From Chitinophagaceae bacterium (GTDB lineage Bacteria > Bacteroidota > Bacteroidia > Chitinophagales > Chitinophagaceae), in NCBI GenBank assembly GCA_025450235.1, contig JANWHX010000193.1, positions 1 to 43,862 on the forward strand: DNA of 43,862 bases, read 5' to 3'. Each line of letters starts with the position of its first letter. The first letter of the stretch is position 1. Under the pieces are notes generated by a model. That model did no database searches, had not been told where the DNA came from, and saw nothing but the letters and a program-made list of their open reading frames with translations. A program made the position numbers and the translations under genes. Below, piece after piece: positions 31,301 to 39,442 of this stretch.

Positions 31301-31588
31301 CCGATTACCTCGGCTACTGATTGGTTATATTCATCCGATTATATTCGTGTACGAAACATCACATTAGGATTTGATTTAAAAACCGTGATTAAAAAGAATT
31401 TTTTACAGGCAGCACGTGTGTATTTTACTTTAGAAAATTTCTTCGGGCATGATAAATATGTCAATGGTTTAAACCCCGAGGCAACAAATACTGGTATAAG
31501 TACAAATGCCGCATACCCCGAAGCGGGAGACTATGGCGCAATGCCACTTTCAAAATCATTGATATTCGGAGTAAATATTACTTTTTAA
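28316..31588 (+). CDS. SusC/RagA-family TonB-linked outer-membrane transporter (pair 2)
   Basis: A 1090-residue outer-membrane channel with a signal peptide ending V-N-A-Q-N, regulatory-like domain (S-L-T-V-S-G-K-I-T-D-E at about 32-42 onward), the V-V-V-I-G-Y-G-T-Q-K-R-K-N-V-T-G-A-V stretch, a plug with P-L-Y-V-I-D-G-F-P and I-E-V-L-K-D-A-A-A-T-A-I-Y-G-S-R-G-A-N-G, and a barrel ending L-I-F-G-V-N-I-T-F. There is no STN domain. I start at ATG 28316, not the in-frame ATG 28256: the later start follows the conserved CTGCTTT leader and places the signal peptide at the N-terminus. It is divergent from the GH51 gene and pairs with the SusD encoded 19 bp downstream. Confidence 0.93.
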   Translation: MKFKSTLAKAGAMFVVLSIFLYSPQVNAQNSLTVSGKITDENAKGIPGVTVQVKGTNNRVTSSPEGSFTISGVNGKDILVFTSVGYLEQEIPVNNQSVINLSLDISQKTLSDVVVIGYGTQKRKNVTGAVSSFDARKLGERPVLRVDQALVGQLAGVRVKQTTGTPGKGFSIQVRGSGSISGGNEPLYVIDGFPLTQNSSNTATGSFSTGNPLDNINPGDIENIEVLKDAAATAIYGSRGANGVVMITTKHGQSGKAKISFNTYLGYNQTAKKLEMMNGQQWIDQATEVINATYVAQFKSVGALATDDMATRLSRTGGNNPNYIPDPRWTMPGHPGLRFIDWQDELERKGQIQNYEISASGGNDVVKYYLSGNYGYQEGFVIETNYKSYSLRANLEVNASKKIKFGINIAPTYSISEDPGVEGKDQIFHQALSLAPVQEDTVGLLPNTGKNFEYLWSSSTNSPYGKLTYNVGTNKRYRTLGTLFGEFQIIKGLNFRSSVNFDNVDNIATTYVPYTTTGRAQQVMSATGVVTAGPSNTRIFTGSNNLLSATSGTYRSYRRQTFVNENTLTYNTVFKKDHGITLLAGYAYNWDRFDQSAISSSGGYNSATIQTLNAAATVTGNTTSTQSVFISYFGRLQYGYKDKYLLLASLRRDGSSRFGANEQFALFPAISLGWVATEENFMKAMTVISHLKIRASYGESGNDNLGNDYAAIATIGNANYVFGSTQAIGIGQAPNVLANPDLKWEKSKTYDFGLDFGFLRNRITGSFDYYNKLNSELLLNVQVPAATGFTSYLNNIGSVRNIGQELEITSRNIVGKFQWTTSVNVTHNTNKIEALAPGQTQIIIPNGFTVSDAILRVGAPINSIYVLKVLGFLTAKDITDGVPRYNGTTEQPGDFKFEDLNKDGVITEADKQIAGHPNPDWTYGITNTVKYRGFDFSILVQGQAGGSIFSQFGRSITRPGQGRSDNHPASFVNRWYSEANQGEGRFSKAYSTFNSPITSATDWLYSSDYIRVRNITLGFDLKTVIKKNFLQAARVYFTLENFFGHDKYVNGLNPEATNTGISTNAAYPEAGDYGAMPLSKSLIFGVNITF

Positions 31589-31607
31589 TTACCCTAATTT
31601 TTTTAAA

Positions 31608-33167
31608 ATGAAAAAGACAACATTTTCATTAATCATAATAGTGGCAATCTTTATTTCGTCTTGTGAAAAGAAATTAAACCAAATTCCCATTTCGACGGCA
31701 ACAACGGCGACGTTCTATGCTCAACCCAGCGATTTTATTCAAGCTGTTAATGCCGCTTACAATGCCTTGAGAGGATATCCCGACAGATTAATGGAGCTTT
31801 CTGAAGTAAGATCAGATAATATCTATCCCTCCAATAATGATGTCGGTCGTGACCATGATCCTATTAATAATTTTGCACCGGGAATCGCTTCGAATGTTTA
31901 TGTTGAGGAAGGATGGAGGGCGGACTATAGTGGTATATTCAAAGCCAACACGGTACTTGAGCAACTTACTAAAAATGCCAGCTTTGTCGGTTCGACGGCT
32001 TTGGCAACAAGATTAAGTGCTGAAGCAAGATTCCTTCGCGCATTCTTTTATTTCGACCTGGTTAAATATTATGGAAAGGTGCCTATTGTTGATCGTACGG
32101 TATCTGCAGCTGAAGCTAATACCATTCCCCGCAGCCCGGTTACTGACGTGTATGCTCTTATCATTTCTGATTTGCAATTTGCCATTGCAAATTTGCCGGC
32201 TAATTTCTCTGGTGCCTATCCTTCTTATGGCGCAACCGATATTGGCAGGGCTACTAAATATGCTGCCGAAGCAATACTTGCACAGGTTTACATGACACGC
32301 TCCGGACCCAATTATGGTATAGAAGGAGCTGGGATGGGACTTAATGAATGGAACTTAGCATTGCCTTTATTACAAGATATTATTAGCAGCGGGGTGTTTG
32401 TTTTTAATCCTGCACAGTACGCCTTTCCCGTGCCGGCTACGGGCATTTTTTCATATAGCAACCAAAATCCCGGATATACTACTGGTAACAGGGAGGCCAT
32501 ATTTGATGTAATGTATCTAACGCAGGCAAACTCGGGATTAGGGGCTACGTATCCATGGGTTCTTGTGCCGCAGGACTTTTTCAATGCTTATGGAAATCCC
32601 TCAACGAGCGGAGCTTTGGGGGCACCATCCGTATCAAGCAATCTGGTGAGTAGTTATGTTTCCACTGATAAACGAGTCGCACCAACTATTCACACGACAC
32701 AGTACGGAAGCAGTGTATATCCATTTTTTAGAAAATATTTAGATACAACCAAAGTGCCTTCAACCAACAGTCGATTTGACTGGGCCATCAATTTTATCGC
32801 TGTCAGATATACAGATGTATTAATGCTTAAAGCTGAATGTATATTACACGGTGCTCCAGGTACACAAGGTGATGTTGATGCAATCGTTAACCAAGTGAGG
32901 GCAAGGGCGGGTCTGGGTGCTATATCCAATGTTAATTTAGACCAATTATTTGACGAACGCAGACGAGAGTTTGCCGGGGAGGGCTCACGGTGGTTTGACT
33001 TGCAACGAAGTGGTAACCTGGTAACTATTATGAACGCCTGGAGAACCGTTGAAGATGCCACACTACACAAAATAAGCCCGATAACGGCCAATCATATTAT
33101 CTATCCTGTACCACAAACGCAGTTGGATGCCGCACCGGGATTATACACACAAAACCCCGGATACTGA
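31608..33167 (+). CDS. SusD/RagB-family lipoprotein (pair 2)
   Basis: A 519-residue surface lipoprotein. The lipobox I-S-S-C ends at residue 19. The helical core includes A-E-A-R-F-L-R-A-F-F-Y-F-D-L-V-K-Y-Y-G at about 137-155, a SusD signature. The C-terminal region has R-R-R-E-F-A-G-E-G-S-R-W-F-D-L-Q-R-S-G-N and ends Y-T-Q-N-P-G-Y. It captures the ligand for the SusC next to it. The transcript probably ends at the hairpin 33 bp after the stop codon. Confidence 0.95.
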   Translation: MKKTTFSLIIIVAIFISSCEKKLNQIPISTATTATFYAQPSDFIQAVNAAYNALRGYPDRLMELSEVRSDNIYPSNNDVGRDHDPINNFAPGIASNVYVEEGWRADYSGIFKANTVLEQLTKNASFVGSTALATRLSAEARFLRAFFYFDLVKYYGKVPIVDRTVSAAEANTIPRSPVTDVYALIISDLQFAIANLPANFSGAYPSYGATDIGRATKYAAEAILAQVYMTRSGPNYGIEGAGMGLNEWNLALPLLQDIISSGVFVFNPAQYAFPVPATGIFSYSNQNPGYTTGNREAIFDVMYLTQANSGLGATYPWVLVPQDFFNAYGNPSTSGALGAPSVSSNLVSSYVSTDKRVAPTIHTTQYGSSVYPFFRKYLDTTKVPSTNSRFDWAINFIAVRYTDVLMLKAECILHGAPGTQGDVDAIVNQVRARAGLGAISNVNLDQLFDERRREFAGEGSRWFDLQRSGNLVTIMNAWRTVEDATLHKISPITANHIIYPVPQTQLDAAPGLYTQNPGY

Positions 33168-33200
33168 TTTTTTCCAAGCAGTCGTTTTAGATTAAAAGCG

Positions 33201-33226
33201 CCCCGCCTGATGCGGGGTCTTTTTTT
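33201..33226 (+). terminator. Rho-independent terminator after SusD pair 2
   Basis: CCCCGC (33201-33206), loop CTGAT, GCGGGG (33212-33217), then TCTTTTTTT. It separates pair 2 from pair 3. The remaining 280 bp to the next SusC gene hold its upstream motifs and no gene. Confidence 0.9.
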
Positions 33227-33424
33227 GACCGAACCCTGTGACTTGAAATTCATTCCCCGCGGTTTATTTCACAACCATAATAGGGCAATTGCCATTCAAT
33301 CTTAATTCAGGAATATAAAGTGAATTTAGATTCTTAAGCAAATAACATCAATTGTTCCTGCTTAAAGCGTGAAAAATAATTACTTGTCCATTATACAGTT
33401 ATACCCGGTCCTGCATCTCGAAAA

Positions 33425-33443
33425 CAGGATGGTGCAGGACGAT
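33425..33443 (+). promoter_or_regulatory. Conserved direct-repeat motif upstream of SusC pair 3
   Basis: CAGGATGGTGCAGGACGAT, differing from the pair 2 motif at one base. It lies 64 bp before the ATG and is followed by CATTTTACGATTG (33476-33488) and AAAACTGCTAT just before the start codon. Here an upstream GTCCTGCA (33410-33417) is also complementary to TGCAGGAC in the motif, so a hairpin is possible. Confidence 0.65.
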
Positions 33444-33507
33444 TAATTCTCTGATAATTACAAACTTTAAAGGATCATTTTACGATTGCTTAAACTAAAA
33501 CTGCTAT

Positions 33508-36500
33508 ATGAAGAAACTGAAATCCTTACTTGCAAGAGTCTTTACAATCTTTGTTTTATTAGTATTATTTATTTCTCCGCCATCCCGGCTTCAAGCCCAA
33601 AATACATCTGTGACTGTAAGCGGAAAGATTACAGATGAGAGCGGCAGCGGACTTCCCGGAGCAACTATACAAGTGAAAGGAACCAGCACCAGTACGGTTT
33701 CAACCGCTGACGGTTCTTTCCGGATCACGGCTCCCGGACCCAGGAGTATATTGATCGTTTCATATGTTGGTCTTGCTTCACAGGAAGTCGCCATCAACAA
33801 CCGCCAGGTAGTGAATGTTTCGTTGTCGCCGGATGCGAAGGCATTGGATGAGGTTGTTATGATTGGTTATGGCACGACTAAAAAAAGTGATGTAACCGGC
33901 GCTCTTACCAAGATCTCCGCTGAAACGATCCGGGAACGACCGGCGCAGAATATATTACAGGCAATTCAGGGTAAAGCTGCCGGAGTTCATGTATCGACCA
34001 ACTTCAAGCCAGGTGAGCTTCCCGTGTTGATCATTCGTGGTTACCGGGATGTTCCCGGCGGTGCGTCTAATTCTCCCCTTTATGTTATTGATGGTATTCC
34101 GCTGGTAAATGCCCTCGGAGTGAATTCATTTACCATGAGCGATATCAATCCAAATGATATCGCTTCCATCGAGATCCTTAAGGATGCATCTGCGACAGCT
34201 ATATATGGTTCGAGGGGTGCCAACGGGGTTGTGCTTATTACTACTAATAAAGGAAAAAGAGGAAAGGTCTCACTGGGCTACAGTTCTACCATTTCTCTCG
34301 ACTCTTATCACTCATTAACTGACTGGATGGATGGAGGAGAGTATGTAGACAGGTGGCGGCAGGCATTAATAAATGGACGTCTCTATCAAACAACAACAAA
34401 TACCAACCTCAATGTTCCTGCTACTATAGGGTATCCTGATCCTTTTTTAGACCGCGATAAAATGGGAGGTCTCACAGCAGATCAGACTTCTCTTGCCTCT
34501 GTATGGATGGGATACGAATGGGATGTTTATGGTGTGACACCCAAAATGCGTCCTACTACGGCTGCAGAACAACAACTCGGTTGGCCGGCGATGGTCCCCG
34601 TTTACAATTCCAGAAACGTCCGGAGCTATGATTGGCCCGCCGACGCATCTCAACAGGGGTTGACTCAAAATCATCAAATTTCAGTTACTGCCGGATCCGA
34701 CATATCACGGTTGTCAATATCTCTTACTTACTATCGTCAAAAAGGAGTTCAGGTGGATCAGGATTATAGTCGCTATTCTGTAAATGTGGGTGGTGATATC
34801 TCACCTACCAAATGGTTTACCCTTGGAACATCTATCATAGCATCTTTGTCGGATCAGAGTTTCGGCATACAGGCGCCGAATACTTCAAATACCGGTTCTA
34901 AGGATCTTTATTCAAGGGCCACCGATCAATTTCCTTATGCTTTACCTAAAGATGCAAATGGTTTCTGGATAAGAAACCCCGGAGGGAATCTTTCGTTGTG
35001 GAACCCTTTGATAGATATTAATCAATCACTGAATGACAGGCGCAGCACTGCTGTATTAACCAGCGTATTCACTGAAATAAAGTTTACACCCTGGCTAAAA
35101 TACCGGATGAATCTCGGTCTTCAGTACCGGCAGTTCAGATCAGGTACATGGACCGGCCCTGATGCAACAAGTCATCTCAAGACCCCCAGTACAGCGGGCT
35201 ATGCTACGCAAGACAATTTTTCATGGGTTATTGAAAATTTGCTCTATGTAGACAAAACAATTAATAAGGTGCATAAAATAGGAGTGACGTTACTTCAATC
35301 ATCCCAAAAGTCCCGGAGAGAAAATACCAGCACCAGCGTGACAGGTCTTATCAATCCTCTTAGCTTGTGGTATGATGTAGGATCTAACACTGCGGGGAAT
35401 CCTGGTATTGGAACTGGCTTCACGGAAAACACCCTTACTTCTTTCATGGGCCGTGTGAATTATACGTTGATGGATAAATACCTGCTTACGTTTTCGGGTC
35501 GTGCCGATGGCTCTTCCGTTTTAGCGCCGGAGCATAAATGGGATTTCTTTCCTTCCGCAGCCATTGCCTGGAAAATGCAACAGGAAAACTTTTTAAGCTC
35601 CGTAAACTGGATCAGTGAACTTAAGCTCCGCCTTGGTTATGGAGTTACAGGAAATTCGGCCGTTGATCCTTACACTACTTCAGGTCCCCTGAGCAGGAAT
35701 CCTTATGTATTTGGTTCTGTTGCAGGGATTGGGTATTTACCACAGTTGGTGCAGAACCCCGATCTGAAATGGGAGAGTACGACGCAAACGAACATAGGGC
35801 TTGACTTTGGAATTTTACAAAGCCGCATATCCGGTTCAATTGAAGTGTATGAACAAAACACTACTGATTTGATTTTCCCAAAAACACTTCCTGCGGTATC
35901 GGGATATGTTCAAAAATTTCAGAATATTGGCAAAACCAGGAATAGAGGTATAGAGTTGACTGTGTCAGCAACTGTTTTGCAAAAAAAGGATTTTAGCTGG
36001 AACCTGGATGTAAACTGGGCGAGAAACAAAGATGAGGTTGTTGAACTGGTAAACGGAAAACAGGATATGGTTGCTGACCGCTTATTTATTGGTCAGTCTT
36101 CACAGGTTTATTATAATTATGCCAATGCCGGTATCTGGGGAGGTGATTCAAAAGATTTGGCGGAGATGGCCCTCTTCAATGCCAATGGAACTTTGTTCCG
36201 TCCCGGTAATATCAGGGTCGTTGATCAGAATAACGATAAAAGGATTGATGCATCTGATATGATAATCCTGGGAACACCCCGTCCAAAATGGAGCAGCGGT
36301 ATCACCAATACATTCCGTTATAAGAACTGGCAATTGAACGCCTTTTTATATCTGCGTTGGGGTCAAACATATTTCGGAGGGTATCCAAATTCTTATGGTG
36401 GTACATTTCCCAATGGCCGTGTAGAAAATGATTTATGGTCATGGACGAATGCAGGTGGACGCTGGCCAATGCCAAATGCTGCTACAAGCCAAACCAATCT

Positions 36501-36792
36501 TACCGCCGCCATGCAATATAATAATGGTTCATTCGGGGCACTAAGAAATATTTCCATTTCCTATGGTGTTCCCAAAAACGTGATAGGAAAAATTGGCATG
36601 AATGATCTTGTAGTGAATTTCCAGGTACTTAATCCGTTTATGTTCGGACCGGGAGTGGTAAAATGGGGCATCAATCCTGAAGACGATACCAACTGGACCA
36701 TTGCCTCTACCAATACTAATCCTCTGGGCGGAACAAATAATAACACGATTTTGCCAAGAAGTTTTGTGTTTGGAATAAGGGCAGCTTTTTAA
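33508..36792 (+). CDS. SusC/RagA-family TonB-linked outer-membrane transporter (pair 3)
   Basis: A 1094-residue outer-membrane channel: signal peptide (through about residue 31, R-L-Q-A-Q), regulatory-like domain with V-S-G-K-I-T-D-E-S-G-S-G-L-P-G-A, M-I-G-Y-G-T-T-K-K-S-D-V-T-G-A-L, a plug with P-L-Y-V-I-D-G-I-P and I-E-I-L-K-D-A-S-A-T-A-I-Y-G-S-R-G-A-N-G-V, and a barrel ending F-V-F-G-I-R-A-A-F. Its N-terminal third resembles pair 2 and pair 4 closely, while the barrel regions differ. This suggests related proteins with different ligands. It has its own terminator-separated upstream region and is followed 43 bp later by a SusD gene. Confidence 0.94.
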   Translation: MKKLKSLLARVFTIFVLLVLFISPPSRLQAQNTSVTVSGKITDESGSGLPGATIQVKGTSTSTVSTADGSFRITAPGPRSILIVSYVGLASQEVAINNRQVVNVSLSPDAKALDEVVMIGYGTTKKSDVTGALTKISAETIRERPAQNILQAIQGKAAGVHVSTNFKPGELPVLIIRGYRDVPGGASNSPLYVIDGIPLVNALGVNSFTMSDINPNDIASIEILKDASATAIYGSRGANGVVLITTNKGKRGKVSLGYSSTISLDSYHSLTDWMDGGEYVDRWRQALINGRLYQTTTNTNLNVPATIGYPDPFLDRDKMGGLTADQTSLASVWMGYEWDVYGVTPKMRPTTAAEQQLGWPAMVPVYNSRNVRSYDWPADASQQGLTQNHQISVTAGSDISRLSISLTYYRQKGVQVDQDYSRYSVNVGGDISPTKWFTLGTSIIASLSDQSFGIQAPNTSNTGSKDLYSRATDQFPYALPKDANGFWIRNPGGNLSLWNPLIDINQSLNDRRSTAVLTSVFTEIKFTPWLKYRMNLGLQYRQFRSGTWTGPDATSHLKTPSTAGYATQDNFSWVIENLLYVDKTINKVHKIGVTLLQSSQKSRRENTSTSVTGLINPLSLWYDVGSNTAGNPGIGTGFTENTLTSFMGRVNYTLMDKYLLTFSGRADGSSVLAPEHKWDFFPSAAIAWKMQQENFLSSVNWISELKLRLGYGVTGNSAVDPYTTSGPLSRNPYVFGSVAGIGYLPQLVQNPDLKWESTTQTNIGLDFGILQSRISGSIEVYEQNTTDLIFPKTLPAVSGYVQKFQNIGKTRNRGIELTVSATVLQKKDFSWNLDVNWARNKDEVVELVNGKQDMVADRLFIGQSSQVYYNYANAGIWGGDSKDLAEMALFNANGTLFRPGNIRVVDQNNDKRIDASDMIILGTPRPKWSSGITNTFRYKNWQLNAFLYLRWGQTYFGGYPNSYGGTFPNGRVENDLWSWTNAGGRWPMPNAATSQTNLTAAMQYNNGSFGALRNISISYGVPKNVIGKIGMNDLVVNFQVLNPFMFGPGVVKWGINPEDDTNWTIASTNTNPLGGTNNNTILPRSFVFGIRAAF

Positions 36793-36835
36793 TTTAAAAG
36801 ACAGGGCATCGTTAGAAAAAAACAAAAATCTTTTT

Positions 36836-39043
36836 ATGAAATATAACATCAATAAATATATAGTGCTTCCCGGGCTGGTTATTTTATTTATCAGCGCCTT
36901 TGTTTCCTGCAAGAAATTTCTTACAGAAAAACAAGTGTCCACGCTAACACAAAATTATTACAACGATGAAAGCGGGCTCACCTCGCTTATCAACGGGCTC
37001 TATGTTTATTCCCGTGTTAAACATGAATGGGAAGTGAATGGAGCCAGGCTGATCGAACCCGAAACTGATGCGTACATGACGTCCGCTGCTGCTTACGCGC
37101 AGATGACTTCCGCTAATTATGGCACCAATGTCAGCCTGATTGCCAATAATAATCTTACGAATTTTCTCGGGAGCGCCAATTCAAACTATGCGCCGATGGG
37201 CTCATATCCTCATATTAATAATTGCAACATTGCACTTGACGTGATCGATAATGTTAAGCCCGGCAAGTATGGCACTGATGAAACTTTTAGAAAACAAAAA
37301 AGAGCGGAAATACTTTTCCTGCGTGCATGGGCCTATTACCTGGTGTCAAATCAATTAGGAGATGTTCCCCTGTTACTCACTCCAAAACGTGAGGACAATG
37401 GCATTTACTTTTATCCAAAGGCAAAGCTGGAAGATATATACAAGCAGATTATAGCAGACACCAAATACGCTTACGAGAATTTAGTGACAACGAGCACCGA
37501 ACGAGGTCGTCTGACCAAATGGGCGGCTGGCCATCTTTTAGCCAAACTCTATTTGAACCGGGCGCAGGCAGCAGCCTTTCAAAACAGCAGTGAAAATCAT
37601 CTTAAGATGTTGTTTAAAGGGAATGTCGCTACTGACCTCGATTCTGTCATACTGATTGCTTCCGAGGTAATTACCGGAAAAGGAGGAGCCGGTGCCCTCG
37701 CTGCCGACTACTGGACATTATTCAACCCCGCCGTATCAGAATCAGGAGCTCAGCATTCCGAAGTGATATGGGCGGCCCAGTTTGATATTAATATCAGCCT
37801 CAACGGACGGTTTGGAGGTAATCGTTCATGTAATTATCATGTAGGTGATTATACCAACCAGACGGGCGTGATCCGTGCGATGGCATATGGACGTCCATTC
37901 GGTACGTTTAAGCCAACAGATTTTGCGTACGATAACTTCCGCGATAAAGTCTATGATTCCCGCTATTATAAGACCTTTTCCTATGAGTATATATCCAATG
38001 CTGCGAGTTTAGCTGCCAGCACATCCTTTGTCTGGAATGCGGCCGCGGCGACATGGTGGAATACTAATAAGCCCGCCGGCGAGCCAACAGTATCTGCTAC
38101 TGCCCCTGCTCCAAACAATAAGAGGATCATCCCGGGCAAACGAGCCCTTATTTATATTGAGAATCAAAAAGACGAAGCCCTTGATTCAACGACCGTAATG
38201 AGTATGCCTTTTCAATTCATGGTGCGTTGGATCAGGTCGGCTAGCACGGACAAATATTATTACAGGCTCTGGCATAATGGTAACAATATGGGGCTGGCTA
38301 CAGGAATGGTTGCTCCGTTTCTCGCTTCTAAAAAACTTGTTGATCCTACGCGTGGAGGCAGTTCGAGCGAAGCCAACTTCGATAGTGAAAATGGTACGCG
38401 CGACGCCATCCTAATGAGATTGGCTGAAACTTTTATGATACGTGCCGAAGCTTATGGAAGGAAAGGTCAATATGCACAGGCGGTTGCCGATATTAATGTG
38501 TTGCGTCAACGGGCCGCATATAAAGGAGGCGAAAGCCGTCCTGATGTTTTAGTACAATGGGAGCCTAAAGCCAGCCTACTTGCGGCCTCCGAGAAGATCC
38601 CACCGTATGCCGCGAATGGGGATGCGTATTCAAAGATTACGGTAACGGAGAATCATTTCACGCCGGGAACGCCACAAGCATTGGCTGAAGGTTATATTCC
38701 CACAGTTACTTCGAAAGCAGACATGTTCGTCCATTTCATTTATAATGAGAAGGCCCGTGAGTTTTTATCCGAAGGTGTCGCCTGGGAAGATCAGCACAAT
38801 GCCGGTATATTATATGATCGTGTAGTGTATCTCAACCAGATGGCTTCCGACAAAACAGGGTTATGGCCGGTAGCGGCCAATACTGCAAATGGTAATGGGC
38901 AGGATGGAAATGGCAAAGGCCAAATGAAGAAACATTACACATTCAGGCCCTGGCCTAATTCTTACCTTGTTCAACTTACAGATCCGGATGGTAAGGTGTT
39001 CGATGCATCAGCCAGGGCTGCTTATCAGAATCCGGGTTATTAA
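36836..39043 (+). CDS. Large SusD/RagB-family lipoprotein (pair 3)
   Basis: A 735-residue lipoprotein, clearly longer than the usual 500-600. The lipobox V-S-C lies near residue 25. Signature segments include E-I-L-F-L-R-A-W-A-Y-Y-L-V-S-N-Q-L-G-D-V-P-L-L at about 156-178 and L-A-K-L-Y-L-N-R-A-Q-A at about 234-244. A-E-T-F-M-I-R-A-E-A-Y-G-R-K-G lies in the later half, and it ends A-A-Y-Q-N-P-G-Y. The extra length sits in loops between about 330 and 640 (including N-A-A-A-A-T-W-W-N-T-N-K-P and a G-N-G-Q-D-G-N-G-K-G run). These may shape a large or unusual ligand site. Confidence 0.92.
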   Translation: MKYNINKYIVLPGLVILFISAFVSCKKFLTEKQVSTLTQNYYNDESGLTSLINGLYVYSRVKHEWEVNGARLIEPETDAYMTSAAAYAQMTSANYGTNVSLIANNNLTNFLGSANSNYAPMGSYPHINNCNIALDVIDNVKPGKYGTDETFRKQKRAEILFLRAWAYYLVSNQLGDVPLLLTPKREDNGIYFYPKAKLEDIYKQIIADTKYAYENLVTTSTERGRLTKWAAGHLLAKLYLNRAQAAAFQNSSENHLKMLFKGNVATDLDSVILIASEVITGKGGAGALAADYWTLFNPAVSESGAQHSEVIWAAQFDINISLNGRFGGNRSCNYHVGDYTNQTGVIRAMAYGRPFGTFKPTDFAYDNFRDKVYDSRYYKTFSYEYISNAASLAASTSFVWNAAAATWWNTNKPAGEPTVSATAPAPNNKRIIPGKRALIYIENQKDEALDSTTVMSMPFQFMVRWIRSASTDKYYYRLWHNGNNMGLATGMVAPFLASKKLVDPTRGGSSSEANFDSENGTRDAILMRLAETFMIRAEAYGRKGQYAQAVADINVLRQRAAYKGGESRPDVLVQWEPKASLLAASEKIPPYAANGDAYSKITVTENHFTPGTPQALAEGYIPTVTSKADMFVHFIYNEKAREFLSEGVAWEDQHNAGILYDRVVYLNQMASDKTGLWPVAANTANGNGQDGNGKGQMKKHYTFRPWPNSYLVQLTDPDGKVFDASARAAYQNPGY

Positions 39044-39060
39044 ATTATAGACCGCAAGTT

Positions 39061-39141
39061 GGAAAGTCCGGAAGTCCGAAAGAGCCTTCGATTGAATAAC
39101 ATCATCCTTTCGGACTTACTGACTTCCGGTCTTCCGGACTT
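39061..39141. repeat. Nested inverted repeats of GTCCGGAAG/GTCCGAAAG type
   Basis: AAGTCCGAAAG (39072-39082) pairs with CTTTCGGACTT (39107-39117), and AAGTCCGGAAG (39064-39074) pairs with CTTCCGGACTT (39131-39141). The stretch is therefore a palindromic block in the 3' flank of SusD pair 3. It precedes the terminator and may strengthen it, or it may be an independent repeat element. Confidence 0.75.
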
Positions 39142-39178
39142 AACTTTTTCCGCAAGCAATCGTTCAATAAGAAAAAGA

Positions 39179-39204
39179 ATCCCGTCAAAGGACGGGATCT
39201 TTTT
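39179..39204 (+). terminator. Rho-independent terminator after SusD pair 3
   Basis: ATCCCGTC (39179-39186), loop AAAG, GACGGGAT (39191-39198), then CTTTTTC. The preceding GAAAAAGA can extend the stem with the T run. The following 160 bp to the next motif are AT-rich with no gene. Confidence 0.9.
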
Positions 39205-39368
39205 CATTTAGATTGACGTTATCGTAAGAAAAATTAACTTACATCACCAAAAGATTTAATTGTTTCAGATTTCTTACCTGCACTCGATTAATATTGATCT
39301 GAAGGCCTAAAAGGAGCTATGATTTATTTTCATAATGGGAACGATTGCGTAAAAAAAAACTACCATTT

Positions 39369-39387
39369 CAGGATAGTTCAGGATGAA
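39369..39387 (+). promoter_or_regulatory. Conserved direct-repeat motif upstream of SusC pair 4
   Basis: CAGGATAGTTCAGGATGAA, again two CAGGAT-type units with a 10-bp period. It lies 55 bp before the ATG and is followed by CATTTTACTATTG (39401-39413) and AGCTGCTAT directly before the start codon. This is the most diverged of the three copies. Confidence 0.6.
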
Positions 39388-39442
39388 AGTGTTAAATTAA
39401 CATTTTACTATTGATTTACCTTTAAAACCTAATAGCTGCTAT

